A stretch of DNA of 64,000 bases from Phocaeicola barnesiae DSM 18169 = JCM 13652 (GCF_000374585.1 NZ_KB894650.1:62001-126000), one strand, 5' to 3'; positions 52,085-62,864 are shown, counted from the first letter of the stretch. Notes: a model not told the origin generated them from the letters alone. Numbers and translations are program-made.

Positions 52085-54391
52085 TCAATGGGCAAAAAGT
52101 CCTTCTACAGGAAGTTCCTTCCCGTCTGCGCCCAATACCTTCAAGCTCAAAGTTCCACCGTTATGGTCAAAATAACGGACAACTACAGGATGGTATCCGG
52201 CTTTCAAAGCCTTCTGCCCCACCAGCTCGCGTGGAGAATGAGGACCGTCGTTATCAACCACCATCTCCTCGTCAATCATCAGATAACTACCATCATCCGA
52301 AAGCAAGGCAAAGGTATAGATACCGTCTTTCGGAGCCTGGATATATCCGGTTATCTCCAGACCGATGTTACCGCTCACACCTTCCGGAATCGTGACAGAA
52401 GCACTCTCGTACTCCCCTTTCAACGGTGCCTGGGTAATTTCGCTGCACTTATCGCCCTTATAATCGTACCAGGCAACCTTCAGGCCTTTCTTTTCCGGCT
52501 TCACATCCGTAGCAGGAGCATACTCACTCTTGATGAAACGTGTCTTGACGATGTCACCCTTCTTACCGTTCGGACGGAAAGTACGGAACGTGAAGTCTGT
52601 GGTTTCCGTAACAGGTATCGGGCCTTCGTATTTGGCAGATGCCTGAGTCGGGATGCTGCCATCGGTGGTATAATAGATGGAAGCGCTCTTGTCCAGACAT
52701 TCCACGGTCACTTTACCCTCACCGATAAACGTATTGGTCTCATAGAAGCCTTCCAGGTCGGGAATCCGGTAGTTGATGCCCATCGTATTCAAGCGGTCGA
52801 AATGGGCAGCCATCCGTTCTGTGAAGCCGTTCCAGTCCTTCTGGGCCGGGTTGCTCCATCCCAGTTCTGCGATAGCCAGCATGCGCGGAGCCGCCATGTA
52901 GAGCATTCTGTCCTGCGACGGAATCCATTCGCACCAGATATTTCCCTGTACCCCCATAATCAAGTCTTTCTGGGCGTCGGTCATACCTTCCAGTTCCGGA
53001 TTGTAGTCATAGATATTGATGACGCTCTTCTTATCCTGCTGGTAATCCAGATAGAAAGGCGCGTTCGGTGTATAGATGACCTTATTGCCGTGGGCTGTAG
53101 CCTCTTTCGACGCATCTTTCGACCAGCTTCTCCACCACATCACGGTAGAAGTTTCGGAAAGTCCGCCTTCGATGATTTCATCCCATCCGATCATCTCCTT
53201 GCCGTTTTCGTTGAAGAATTTCTCCATCGTATGGGTGAACCAGGCCTGGAGTTCTTCTTCGGTATTCAGATGGTTGGCACGCATACGCCGCTGGCAATCC
53301 GGACATTTCTTCCAGTTGGTCTTTTCTACCTCATCGCCACCGATGTGTACATATTTGTAAGGGAAAAGCGCAAAAATCTCCTTGTAGACGTTCTTACAGA
53401 ATTCGATGGCCGAATCCTTTCCCGGGCAGACCGGTGAGCTGAAAGTGGTTCCCCACCCCACTTTATCCGTACAGGCCACTCCCTGATAATTGCTGACAGC
53501 AGCCAGCATGTGTCCCGGCATGTCCACTTCCGGCAATACGTCGATACCTCTGACCGCCGCATATTTCACAATGTCACGAATCTGGTCCTGGGTATAGAAT
53601 CCTCCGTACAAAGTGTCACCGTTCTCCACATGCAGGTATTTTTGAGGAATCTCATAATCCGGATTGTCCTGCTGCTTGGCATAAATCATGCAATCGCGGT
53701 CATGGCTGTTGAATTTTCTCCAGGCCCCTTTCTCTGTCAGTAACGGATATTGCTTGATCTCGATGCGCCATCCCTGGTCGTCCGTCAGATGCCAGTGGAA
53801 CTTGTTCATCTTATAAAACGCCATCAGGTCCAGAAGTTCCTTCACCTCGTCCGTATCGTAGAAATGACGTGACACATCCAGCATCAATCCGCGCCAGTCG
53901 TAACGGGGAGCATCTGTAATGCTCACCGACGGAACGGCCCAATCCGTACCGGCTACGACCTGTTGCGATTCGATGGCAGCCGGGAAAAGCTGGCGGAGCG
54001 TCTCGATACCCGCAATGACACCACCGTATCCGTTGCCGGCTATCTCCACCCCGCTACGCGTAGCGTTCAGCGTATAGCCTCCATTCTTTCCCTCTGCACG
54101 GAGAGACAGACAGATGTCTCCTTTTCCGCCCTGCTCGGTGCGGATAGTATACCCCGTAGCCGTTGACAGGATTTTAGCCAGATAATCTGCCGCAGGAGCC
54201 AGTTCCTCCTCTGCATATCCGATTACCGCATTATCCTTCAAGACGAAAGCCCCTTTACTCACCTCCACCTGATTAGGCAAAGGAATGATTTCCACATCAC
54301 TCACCGTCACGTTTTCGCTACAAGCACTGAAACTGAGCAATCCGGCCAAAGCCAGTGTACCTGCCATCAGGCTGTATGAACATTTTTTCAT
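52085..54391 (-). CDS. GH20 beta-N-acetylhexosaminidase, lipoprotein with PA14-like tail
   Basis: A 768-residue glycosidase. Signal peptide with lipobox ending SFSAC (Cys24). A GH20b-type N-terminal domain (about 35-150) and the catalytic barrel (about 155-510), with the acid/base pair in VHIGGDEVEKTNW (Asp-Glu near 356), MLDVSRHFY and FHWHLTDDQGWRIEI. A C-terminal PA14-like domain (about 640-768: DGIYTFALLSDDGSYLMID, GYHPVVVRYFDHNGG) probably binds sugar. It removes terminal GlcNAc/GalNAc from host glycans. The GH31 gene lies upstream, but terminator repeats separate them. Confidence 0.94.
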   Translation of the reverse strand: MKKCSYSLMAGTLALAGLLSFSACSENVTVSDVEIIPLPNQVEVSKGAFVLKDNAVIGYAEEELAPAADYLAKILSTATGYTIRTEQGGKGDICLSLRAEGKNGGYTLNATRSGVEIAGNGYGGVIAGIETLRQLFPAAIESQQVVAGTDWAVPSVSITDAPRYDWRGLMLDVSRHFYDTDEVKELLDLMAFYKMNKFHWHLTDDQGWRIEIKQYPLLTEKGAWRKFNSHDRDCMIYAKQQDNPDYEIPQKYLHVENGDTLYGGFYTQDQIRDIVKYAAVRGIDVLPEVDMPGHMLAAVSNYQGVACTDKVGWGTTFSSPVCPGKDSAIEFCKNVYKEIFALFPYKYVHIGGDEVEKTNWKKCPDCQRRMRANHLNTEEELQAWFTHTMEKFFNENGKEMIGWDEIIEGGLSETSTVMWWRSWSKDASKEATAHGNKVIYTPNAPFYLDYQQDKKSVINIYDYNPELEGMTDAQKDLIMGVQGNIWCEWIPSQDRMLYMAAPRMLAIAELGWSNPAQKDWNGFTERMAAHFDRLNTMGINYRIPDLEGFYETNTFIGEGKVTVECLDKSASIYYTTDGSIPTQASAKYEGPIPVTETTDFTFRTFRPNGKKGDIVKTRFIKSEYAPATDVKPEKKGLKVAWYDYKGDKCSEITQAPLKGEYESASVTIPEGVSGNIGLEITGYIQAPKDGIYTFALLSDDGSYLMIDEEMVVDNDGPHSPRELVGQKALKAGYHPVVVRYFDHNGGTLSLKVLGADGKELPVEGLFAH

Positions 54392-54505
54392 AAGTATAGA
54401 ATTTGGTTAGAAATAAATTTCATGCAAGTTATCAAGAAAATCCTGAACATACAAGGAAGGGGGACGAAAATATAGGTCACACCTTCCACTTGATCGGACA
54501 ATAAA

Positions 54506-54590
54506 AAAACGTCCGGACGTTTTCTTTCGCACGTCCGGACGTTTTCCCATAAACGAACGGACGTATGGATTGAAACGTCCGTTCGTTTTT
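54506..54590 (-). terminator. Cluster of cgtccggacg palindromes, terminator of the GH31 gene
   Basis: An 18-base palindrome at 54506-54523, a partial second copy at 54531-54545, and a 14-bp stem with a 10-base loop (54551-54564/54575-54588). A-rich runs on the left supply T tracts for leftward transcription. Three related hairpins in a row are more than a terminator needs. Confidence 0.65.
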
Positions 54591-54607
54591 TCGGGTATCC
54601 GTAATTA

Positions 54608-55585
54608 TCAGAATGTCACGGTATTCATCATCTTGTCCACCAACATACCGTCGATAGGCTGCAAGTTGTATGTATAGTCCTTCTTGGCCTTGAAACGGAT
54701 AAGCAGCAACTGGTTGTCGCCTTCCAGGTAAGGCTGCTCACCGATGTTGACAAAGGTAGGATACAACGCCTTCACGCCGTTGGTATGCAGACGGTCGTTC
54801 GTCATGTTCTTCATGGCTTCGATGCCCGGAGTATCGATACCCAGGTATTCCAGTTCTTCCGGATTATACGGAAGCGCGAAGCTGAACGCGTTGACCGAAC
54901 GGAGTCCCTTACCGCTGACTTCCAGTGTCACGGTCTCGCCGGCACGGTAAGTCTTCTTCTGCGGAGTGATGACCAGCGAACCTGCTACCGGCGGAATCTG
55001 ACGGCTACTTACACCCGATTCAAGTTCGATACCTACGGCCGAAATGTCGTAAGCGTCTATCAGACCGTTTTCGTTCAGGTCGCCCTTGCTGATGTAGCCT
55101 TCGTAATCGGAATCACCTTTCCGCAGACCGGTATAGTTCATGTACGAAGTCAGGTCGTTATGGTCTATCTTCTTATCGTTGTTGATGTCGCCCGGAATGA
55201 AGGTGTCTGTACCCGGTACGCGGAAGACATAGAGTTCACGGCCGGAACCGAAGTTACCTACCGCCTGGCTGACAGCTATCTTGATGTAGCGGGCCACCGG
55301 TTGCGTAGTGAAGGTGAAATGTTTCACATCGCCACCCTGCCAGTCGAAGGTGCCGGCAGAAGTCCAGTTTGTACGGTCCATGCTATAGAATACTTCGCCC
55401 TTCTGCAAGGTTCCGTTTCCACCGTCCAGACGAGGCAGGTAATCGAAACGGTCGAGGGTATTGATGCTCTTCAGGTCGATAATCAGATCGAACGGTACAG
55501 CAGCCTTGCTCCATTCGGTATGCCAAGCATCGGTTTCGTCGAATTGAACAAGCGGCGTACAGGTTGTCCCGGCTGGTTCGGACAA
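54608..55585 (-). pseudogene. GH31 glycosidase, C-terminal part after frameshift
   Basis: A 325-residue frame that continues the GH31 protein after a frame change near 55560-55590. It holds an F5/8-type (discoidin) carbohydrate-binding domain (FDETDAWHTEWSKAAVPFDL, GRELYVFRVPG), a dockerin-like pair of Ca-binding repeats (GDINNDKKIDHNDLTSYMNY and GDLNENGLIDAYDISAVG), and a cohesin-like final domain (SLVITPQKKTYRAGETVTLE). It has no signal peptide of its own, so it is not an independent exported enzyme. Confidence 0.75.
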
Positions 55586-58434
55586 GAGGTTTCACCCTTG
55601 ATACCGCGGATAGCGAATTCCAGCGGGTCGGACTTGGTCTTTCCGCTGAAGCTGCTCCACTCGGACGCGCCCGAAGCGTTGACCGAACGGATACGGAACG
55701 AATAGTCTGTCTCTACCTTCAGGTCTTCGAACGTGAAGCTGTTCTGGCGGATGGTAGAATAAATCATGCCTTCGGATTCGATTTCATAATAATCAGCTCC
55801 AGGTACCGGTTCCCAGGTAGGAGTCAGGGTATAGGCTCCGGCATTTTCATCGGTAATCCGTGCCTGAGGTGCCTGCAAGGCTCCAGTCTGCTTCAGGAGT
55901 CTGTCGGCCGGCGCAAACGCAAAGCCTTTCATTTCTACCTGTACCCTATCAGCGGTCACATCTACCGCATGGAGCTTGACGTGTACCACCGGATTCTTCC
56001 GGATCTGTACGGAAGCGAAATCGGAACCTTGTGTCGCGAAGCGGTTCAGTTCCGGCGCTTCTTCGTAATAATAGACATCGGTACCCTGCTCGAATGCCTC
56101 GCGGGAAGAAACGGCCTGTAGCTTGACGCTCTTCTTGCCGATACGGGCTACCAGCGATTTCGGAGCCTGAGTGACGTTGATACGCAGTTCCGTCACACGT
56201 TCCTTCACCATTCCGTCATACATGCCTTCGGTCGGTTCGATGGTAACCGTTACCTTGTCGCCCTCCTGCTCGGAACTGATGCGGGTAACCGTAGAGTAAC
56301 CTTCCCGATAGGCTTCCGTGGTTCCGTCGTCGTCGTATTCAACGAAAGATGTCTTTCCCTGCGGATGGATTTCATAGATACGCAGGTCTTTCGGCCACTG
56401 GCTCACGTTGTTGTGTTCTTTGGTAAGCGGCAGGATGGCCCCCATCTTGATGAAGACCGGAAGTTTCCAGAGCGGAGCCTCGAAATTGTTGATGATGCGT
56501 CCTCCCGTATACTTGTCGCCGGTGAAGTAATCCACCCATTCGCCTTCCGGCAGGTAGATACCGTTGCGGATGTCGTTCCCCTGCTCGTCGGCTTCGGTAT
56601 TGCAATAGACTGGAGCCACCAGCACGAACGGGCCGTACAGGAACTGGTAGCGGGTAGCCGGTCCGTAGGTGTAACCGTTCGGGTAATCCAGGAACATGGC
56701 ACGTATCATCGGTTTGCCATCTACCGATTCGCGGGCGATGCTATAGGCGTATGGCATGAAGGCCGACTTCATCTTCAGGTACATGCGGTTGATGGAAGCG
56801 GCCGGTTCGCCCAAAATGTGCGGATATTTCGGGTTGGCTCCCCATCCGTCCATGTTCAGCTGCATCGGCGTGAAAGTCTTCCACTGGAAATCGCGGACAT
56901 TGACCGGTACATTCTTACCTCCGAAGATACCGTCCATATCCGAAGTGATGTTCGGCTGACCGGAAAGTCCGGAACAGATATAGGTCGGGATGTGGAAACG
57001 GATGTATTCCCATTCGCCTCCGGTCTGGTCGCCCGACCAGATACCTGCATAGCGCTGGGTACCTGCCCATCCGTCCAACGAAATGATGAACGGGCGCGCG
57101 TTCTTTCCGTAATACGGCATGATTTCGCCTACATCGGCCACACCGTTCAGTCCGAAGGAATAACCGGTGCCTACCCAGGCTACATCGGTCTTGAGCACCC
57201 GTACACCGGCATCACGCACTTCGCGCACGATGTCACGTTGCAACAATGCCTCTACCCCCTTCTTGGGATGCAGGTCCGATTGTGTCCAGAGTCCGATTTC
57301 CACCCCTTTCTGACGGGCATAATCACCCAGAGACTTCAGGTTCTCGACATTGCCTTCCAGGGTCTCGGTCTGTCCGTATCCGGCTCCGTAACCGTCGTTC
57401 GGAAGAATCCAGCCCAACGGCATATCGTGAGCCTCGTAACGGTCGATGACGGCACGGGCCGAGAACTGGTAATTGTTCTTCTCTCCGTTCAGCGATTCCT
57501 TGATACCTCCGTTGTCCTTCTGGCTTTCCACGTATTTCTTACCGTCCTCGAAGAGGATGCCTTTCTCCGCATCTTCCTTCCAATAGTCACGGTTGTAGGC
57601 ATTGAGGTGTCCTTCGTAGAAACCGAATTTCGGCAACAGGACGGGATGACCGGTCAGCTGATAAAAGCTGTTGAGCAAAGATACCGGTGTATCGTCCAGC
57701 CAGAAGAAACAATCCAGGTAAGGAGTATCGTGAGTTAACAGCACTGTACCCGGACGGGAAGCGCCGAAATCGTATTTTCCGGGAGCGAAGGTATATCCCA
57801 TCATACCGTAGCCGCGGGTAGACCAATAGAACGGAGTCGGCGAAGCCACACCCCCGTCGGTCCACTGGTTGGTATTGACAATTTCAATGGCTTGTCCCTT
57901 GTGTGAGAAACGGCCGTTCTGTACACCGCCGCCATAGAAATACTCATCAGGATTTTCTTTCAGGGTCAGAGTCACCTGCTGGCCGGTAAACTGAACCGGC
58001 GCGGTTTCTTCCACCACGGCTTTTCCACTGGCCAGATCGCGAATGCAGAACAATCCGCTCTGTTTGTCTATCTCCACCGCAATCAGAGGCGTACGGACGG
58101 TAATCTTCCCCTGTTCGTCCTCTAATTGTAACGTGCCCGGGTTCAGGCGAGGTCTGTCCACTAAGATCTGTGCTGGAGGTACCGCTTCCGGGTCACGGAC
58201 AATCCCTCCGGCATTATCCTGGAAGAAACGTACCATGTTCTCGCCGTAGAAATCAAGCATCATGCGTTGCTGATTGGAGAACAATACTTCGACGGTCGTC
58301 GGATTGAGCAACGTAGCCCCACTCACAAGCGGTTGCTGTTGCCCTACTGCTGCCTGGATGGGACTGAACGGGACGGTTGCCCCTGCGGCCGGAGCCGCCA
58401 GACAGACAGGCAAGGTGAGCGCCAACGCCCACAC
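55483..58434 (-). pseudogene. GH31 glycosidase, catalytic part (frameshifted at both ends)
   Basis: A 983-residue frame of GH31 type (alpha-glucosidase/xylosidase family). Visible: galactose-mutarotase-like N-terminal domain, catalytic barrel with EGHLNAYNRD, VLKTDVAWVGTG and FISLDGWAGTQRYAGIWSGDQ, then beta domains (EGEWVDYFTGDKYTGG) and a fibronectin-III domain (about 885-960). The frame begins GTG with VWALALTLPVC; one added A at the AAA run near 58435 would join it to MKMNRK (ATG 58451) and give a perfect signal peptide. Its last about 30 residues are out of frame. With both shifts repaired the protein would be about 1270 residues. Confidence 0.8.
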
Positions 58435-58550
58435 TTTCGGTTCATTTTCATAGGGTCCTTTTTAGTTTATGAGTTTATCATAGTTCCGAATGGACAAAAC
58501 TACAATTAAAATCCGTACCGCAAACGATTGGGGCCCAAAAACCCAAAAAA

Positions 58551-58597
58551 CCGGAACATCTATCTGAAGTTTTTAACATTTCAGATGGATATTCCGG
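58551..58597 (-). terminator. Hairpin terminator of the TPR gene region
   Basis: Outer stem ccggaa/ttccgg (58551-58556 with 58592-58597) with inner atctgaa/ttcag pairing, 30 bases past the TPR gene stop on the leftward strand. Confidence 0.6.
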
Positions 58598-58628
58598 CCA
58601 TTTATTAAGAATTTTAATTATTTAGGAA

Positions 58629-59873
58629 TCATTCGGAAAATTTCTTTCCAGGGAAATAAGTTTCCATCAAAGCGATGAAATCGGCATCCCCTTTGAGTGA
58701 AGCCAGGTCGGCTTCCTCCTCCAGTTCCTGCCAAGTGATAGGATGACGGTTCATCAAGGCTGTCTTCAAGGCACAGAGGGCATCATCCTTACGGCCCGTC
58801 AAGGCATACAGACAGGCCAGGTTATAAATAGCACTGGTATCGCCTGCCAAGGCAACCACCTGCTTCAGTAACTCTTCTATCTGTGCGGCATCCTGGGTCA
58901 AAGTTCCTTTCAATCTGGCCAGGTCGGAGATAGCCAACGCATAATTATAAACAATGAACGCATTACCCGGCTGGAGCTCCATGGCCTTCTTGTATTTTGT
59001 CAATGACTCTTCAAACAGCTTTTCGTCCTTCCGGATGTCACCCTGCGCAGAAAGCGCATTTCCCCAGTTGTAATAGAAAGCCGGGAAGCCATCCTGCAAT
59101 TCTACCGCTTTGGTAAACTTCTCGTAGGATTCCTCGAACAGCTTGTCATCTTCCTTCAGACCGGCCAGATCGGAAAGCGCGACTCCCCAATCATTGTAAG
59201 CCAACGCATTATCCGGTTGAAGCTCTACTGCCTTCGCGTATTTCTCGAAAGCTCCCTGGAAAACGGCCTCATCCTTTTTCAACATGGCCAGACGGGAAAG
59301 CAAGTTCGCCCATTTATAATATACCGGAACATAATCCGGATGAAATTTCTCTACAATCGCATATTTTTCTATCGCCTCGAGGAATACCGATTCGTTCCCT
59401 GTCATCAGTGCCAGCTCGGACAAAGCCATTCCCCAATTATCGTAAATGGCGGCATCCCGGGGAGCGTAACGCAAGGCCTGCATGTATTTCCGGAAAGCAT
59501 CCTGGAAAATGCCCGGTTTGCCCATCACCTTCCCATAATCGGCCAATGCATTGGCCCAATTGTTCAACAACAGGGGATTCCGAGGTTCCAGGCTGACGGC
59601 CTTCGCATATTTCTTGAAAGCACGCTTGAAAAGGTTTTCATCCTTGCGCATCTTGGCCAATTCGAGCAATGTTTCTCCCCAATTGTTATAGGCCGGAGTA
59701 TGACGCTTCTCTAGTTCGATGACCTGACTGTAACACACACATGCCTCCTCCAAACGGTTTGTGTGCTGGGCATGATATCCTTTTTCGAACCAATCCTGTG
59801 CGGTAGGTTTCTGTACCCGTTTCTGTGCGACAGCCGGTTCCGCTATTTTTTCATTCTGTTCGTCTTTCTGCAT
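58629..59873 (-). CDS. Tetratricopeptide repeat protein
   Basis: A 414-residue soluble protein made of about nine TPR-like repeats with the recurring pattern FKKYAKAVSLEPRNPLLLNN and WANALADYG. The first 35 residues are charged (EQNEKIAEPAVAQKR). The C-terminal part has ALTGRKDDALCALKTAL and no catalytic motif. It probably serves protein interaction. It is leftward and upstream of the GH31 gene with a terminator between. Confidence 0.88.
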   Translation of the reverse strand: MQKDEQNEKIAEPAVAQKRVQKPTAQDWFEKGYHAQHTNRLEEACVCYSQVIELEKRHTPAYNNWGETLLELAKMRKDENLFKRAFKKYAKAVSLEPRNPLLLNNWANALADYGKVMGKPGIFQDAFRKYMQALRYAPRDAAIYDNWGMALSELALMTGNESVFLEAIEKYAIVEKFHPDYVPVYYKWANLLSRLAMLKKDEAVFQGAFEKYAKAVELQPDNALAYNDWGVALSDLAGLKEDDKLFEESYEKFTKAVELQDGFPAFYYNWGNALSAQGDIRKDEKLFEESLTKYKKAMELQPGNAFIVYNYALAISDLARLKGTLTQDAAQIEELLKQVVALAGDTSAIYNLACLYALTGRKDDALCALKTALMNRHPITWQELEEEADLASLKGDADFIALMETYFPGKKFSE

Positions 59874-60090
59874 AATTTTAAATGGTATTAGAACGGACTT
59901 CTTGTCCTCAAAAAATTAATGGTCTCTCTAGGCAGCGACCCCATATCCAACCCGAAGAATGCGTCATTTCGACCAACCAGCAAGAATGAGGCCGCATGTT
60001 TCGAGTCCAAAAATACGCAAATATTCCATTCTACAAACTTCCAGTCAGAAGTTTTTTTTCTGACAAGCCGGGAGGAAAAAAGGCGGACAA

Positions 60091-60630
60091 TTATTCTATG
60101 CATCCTTTAAAGGAATAGCTGTCAGACAAATAAACGGTATCCAACAAACGGATTCCGGTGGCCGTCCGGAAAATGCGTTCCCTGACTTTCCGGACAGCCT
60201 CTTCCGCCATGCCATCCTCATACAGATTGACCAGAAAATCGGCCTCGACCAGAATCTGATGGTCTATGCCGCCGATATCATGGTAAGTATGGTGATGCCC
60301 CACCAACCAACAGACACGCTCTATCTGTCCGGGCGTATAGCCTCCAGTCTTTTCCAGCAACGCCCGTGCCTCGGCAGGCCCTTCCTGCTCCTGATGTTTC
60401 CCGTCAGAGACTCCATATTTCTGTTCAGACAGGTGTATACCTATGTCGTGAACCACGGCCGCCGTTTCCAGCACGAACCGGGTTTCGGCATCAAGTCCTT
60501 CGCCCGTACCTATCAAATAAGAGAAATAATGAACCTTCATGAAATGCTGGATACGCTTGGCGTCGCCGGCATCATAGTCCATCATGTTACGAATCAATGC
60601 ATTCAGTCTGTTATCCATATTTTCCGACAT
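60091..60630 (-). CDS. HD-domain protein (predicted phosphohydrolase)
   Basis: A 179-residue protein of the HD superfamily. The metal site includes RIQHFMKVHYF (His), AAVVHDIGIH (His-Asp) and GHHHTYHD (later His residues). HD proteins of this size are often nucleotide or phosphate-ester hydrolases. No neighbour suggests a substrate. The start is ATG 60630 (SENMDNRLN). Confidence 0.85.
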   Translation of the reverse strand: MSENMDNRLNALIRNMMDYDAGDAKRIQHFMKVHYFSYLIGTGEGLDAETRFVLETAAVVHDIGIHLSEQKYGVSDGKHQEQEGPAEARALLEKTGGYTPGQIERVCWLVGHHHTYHDIGGIDHQILVEADFLVNLYEDGMAEEAVRKVRERIFRTATGIRLLDTVYLSDSYSFKGCIE

Positions 60631-60755
60631 TTTTTCTGTTCATAGGTCCACGTACAAACCTTCAAAGCCCCCGAAACGGAGCATCCGTTACGGCTTTCAT
60701 CCATATACCCGGCAAGCTTTCCCCGCCCCGCCATCGGCATATCCGCGCCGAAAAA

Positions 60756-60797
60756 CATCAAAAAAGCCTCTGAAAACATTGTTTCCAGAGGCTTTTT
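60756..60797 (-). terminator. Terminator of the tRNA-Lys gene
   Basis: A 12-bp stem (60761-60772 with 60786-60797) with inner pairing and an A run on the left that gives a T tract for leftward transcription. Confidence 0.75.
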
Positions 60798-60805
60798 CCT
60801 GCAAG

Positions 60806-60878
60806 TACACCCTCAGGGATTCGAACCCTGGACCCACTGATTAAGAGTCAGTTGCTCTACCAACTGAGCTAAGAGTGC
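60806..60878 (-). tRNA. tRNA-Lys (anticodon CTT)
   Basis: Read leftward: acceptor GCACTCT pairs with AGGGTGT (including G-U pairs); D-arm TAGCTCAGTTGGTAGAGC; anticodon stem ACTGA/TCAGT with loop CTCTTAA, anticodon CTT; T-arm CAGGGTTCGAATCCCTG. 73 bases with discriminator A and no encoded CCA. Confidence 0.95.
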
Positions 60879-61029
60879 TTCTTTGTTTTTGCGGTTGCAA
60901 AGGTAAGCGGTTTTATCGAAACCGCCAAACTTTTTTACATAAAAAATTACACTTTTTTACTATCTCTCTTTCTACCAGTCGTTTCCGGAAGGTAGAAAGA
61001 GAGACAAAAAACACGGTTTGCGTCTGTTT

Positions 61030-61827
61030 TTATTCACTCAGGCCGGCACTTACTTCATCGATGGTAGGATTATGGCAACTCATGCCACCGTCTACCACCA
61101 ATGTCTGGCCCGAGATGTAACGGGCGTCGTCCGATGCCAGGAAAACAATGGTAGCCGCCACATCTTCGGCATTGCCCAAGTAAGGAACGGCATTGTATTT
61201 CTGGAAAACCTGACGGAGATTCTCCGGAATACATTCCAACGAAGAGGGAGTCAGTACCAGCCAGGGAGCCACGGCATTGCAACGGATTCCCGAACGTCCG
61301 TACTGACAGGCAATGTAACGGGTCAGGTTATTGACACCTGCCTTGCTCAATCCGTACAACGTTCCCCGGAAATCGCCCATCAGCGAACCGATGGAAGATA
61401 CATTGACAATGGCTCCTTGCTTCTTTTCGGCCATCACCGGCAAAGCGGTACGCGAAATGGCCAGCATACTCTTCAGGTTGGTATGCATCACCTCGTCGAA
61501 ATAATCCAAATCCAGACAGACTACATCAACATCCCGCTTCATATCGCCGATACCGACATTGTTCACCAGTACATCGATGGTACCGAAGTGAGCCAAGGTA
61601 CGTACCACAGCGGCCTGACCGCTATCCAAATCTGCCGCATCATAGTACAAAGGCAATACTTTCTCGCCATCGGCGTTCAATGCTACGGCCAGCTTCTCGG
61701 CTGCCTCCAGGTTATAATCCGCGACGGCCACTTTTGCGCCTTCGCGTACCAGACGCTCTACGGTAGCCCGACCGATGCCCGAAGCTCCGCCGGTTACCAA
61801 CGCTACACGATTGTTCATTCTTTCCAT
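61030..61827 (-). CDS. Short-chain dehydrogenase/reductase
   Basis: A 265-residue Rossmann enzyme. The cofactor motif is LVTGGASGIGRATVERL; the NNVGIGD stretch and the catalytic Ser (VNVSSIGSL) and YGLSK (Tyr, Lys) are present, with the PWLVLTP loop after. Substrate unknown; closest in style to 3-oxoacyl-ACP or sugar-alcohol dehydrogenases. ATG 61827 or 61818 (MNNRVALV) possible. Confidence 0.9.
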   Translation of the reverse strand: MERMNNRVALVTGGASGIGRATVERLVREGAKVAVADYNLEAAEKLAVALNADGEKVLPLYYDAADLDSGQAAVVRTLAHFGTIDVLVNNVGIGDMKRDVDVVCLDLDYFDEVMHTNLKSMLAISRTALPVMAEKKQGAIVNVSSIGSLMGDFRGTLYGLSKAGVNNLTRYIACQYGRSGIRCNAVAPWLVLTPSSLECIPENLRQVFQKYNAVPYLGNAEDVAATIVFLASDDARYISGQTLVVDGGMSCHNPTIDEVSAGLSE

Positions 61828-61898
61828 AATGTCTTGTTTAGTTCAGTCAGCGTATACAACAAAACATTTCCCAGGAAAGTTCGGGCGCTAAAAAGGTT

Positions 61899-62558
61899 TT
61901 AACGGTTGAGCAGCAAGTCTCTAAGAATGATATCCAGCCTCCTCTCGACCTCCTCGACAGGGATTCCGTGCCCCAGTTCCTGACGGATGGAGGTCACCCC
62001 CTTATCGATGAAACCGCACGGATGAATGTAACGGAAATATTCCAGATCCGTGTTTACATTCAAGGCCAATCCGTGCATCGTGATGAAATGGCTGCTTCGT
62101 ACTCCCATCGCACAGATTTTCCGCTCCTTCGGTGTTCCGGCATCCAGCCATACACCGGTAGCACCGGCCACACGCCCGGCCAGAATGCCATACGAAGCAC
62201 AGACCCGAATAACCGCTTCCTCCAAGACATCCAGGTAAGACTTCAGCCCCAAATGGAAATCTTCCAGGTTCAGAATCGGATAACAGACCAGCTGTCCCGG
62301 CCCGTGGTATGTAATGTCTCCTCCACGGTCAATATGGAAGAGCTCGGCGTGGATGCGTTCCAACTGCTCGGGCGTCAACAACATATTCGTTTCTTTTCCA
62401 TGCCGCCCCAATGTATAGACATGCGGATGCTGGCAGAAAATCAACCGGTTTTCATAAGGCAACCCCTTCTCACGGGCCATTACCAGCGAATCGAACAATT
62501 CGGTCTGCCGTTTCCAGGCCTCACCATAGGGAATCATCCCCCAATATTCTGTCTTCAT
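61899..62558 (-). CDS. lipB: Lipoyl(octanoyl) transferase LipB
   Basis: A 219-residue enzyme that moves octanoyl from acyl-carrier protein to lipoyl-dependent enzymes. Start at ATG 62558 (KTEYWGMIPYGEAW). Motifs: GRHGKETNML, RGGDITYHGPGQLVCYPIL, SHFITMHGLALNVNTDLE, and IHPCGFIDKGVTSI with the acyl-binding Cys. Normal length. Confidence 0.95.
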   Translation of the reverse strand: MKTEYWGMIPYGEAWKRQTELFDSLVMAREKGLPYENRLIFCQHPHVYTLGRHGKETNMLLTPEQLERIHAELFHIDRGGDITYHGPGQLVCYPILNLEDFHLGLKSYLDVLEEAVIRVCASYGILAGRVAGATGVWLDAGTPKERKICAMGVRSSHFITMHGLALNVNTDLEYFRYIHPCGFIDKGVTSIRQELGHGIPVEEVERRLDIILRDLLLNR

Positions 62559-62783
62559 AATCAGTCCTCCCAATACTGGCACTAGCCTGAACGCTTCTGC
62601 ACACGGAACCTCAATACATCCGGTTAACGCCGAAACGGTCAGGTAAGTCCTCTTATTACAGACGGCAAGTTAGCAAAAATCCTGAAATATTCGCCTCTTC
62701 CACCTGAAACTTCTGCCGTCTTTCCCCCAAACGCCCTATCCGCCCGTTACTTTTCTGCTTTTTTGACAGAAAGAAATACCTTT

Positions 62784-62818
62784 TTTGATGGTCAATTCAT
62801 GAAGTTATCTTATATTTG
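62784..62818 (+). promoter_or_regulatory. Candidate promoter of the DUF3298-like gene
   Basis: TATATTTG at 62811-62818 fits the -7 consensus; TTTG at 62784-62787 is 23 bases upstream, slightly longer than ideal. Start codon 47 bases later. Confidence 0.5.
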
Positions 62819-62864
62819 TAGTATCTAGCAATAAAGTTGCAACCATAAAATTTAAAAGAACAAC

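Noticed and set aside
52037-53437. 466-codon plus-strand frame
   Set aside because: Antisense to the GH20 gene and starts inside the terminator; the GH20 frame has all motifs.
56365-57738. 457-codon plus-strand frame
   Set aside because: Antisense to the GH31 catalytic region; arises from codon bias.
60584-60844. 86-codon frame running into the tRNA region
   Set aside because: Overlaps the HD gene start, the tRNA terminator and the tRNA itself; not a gene.
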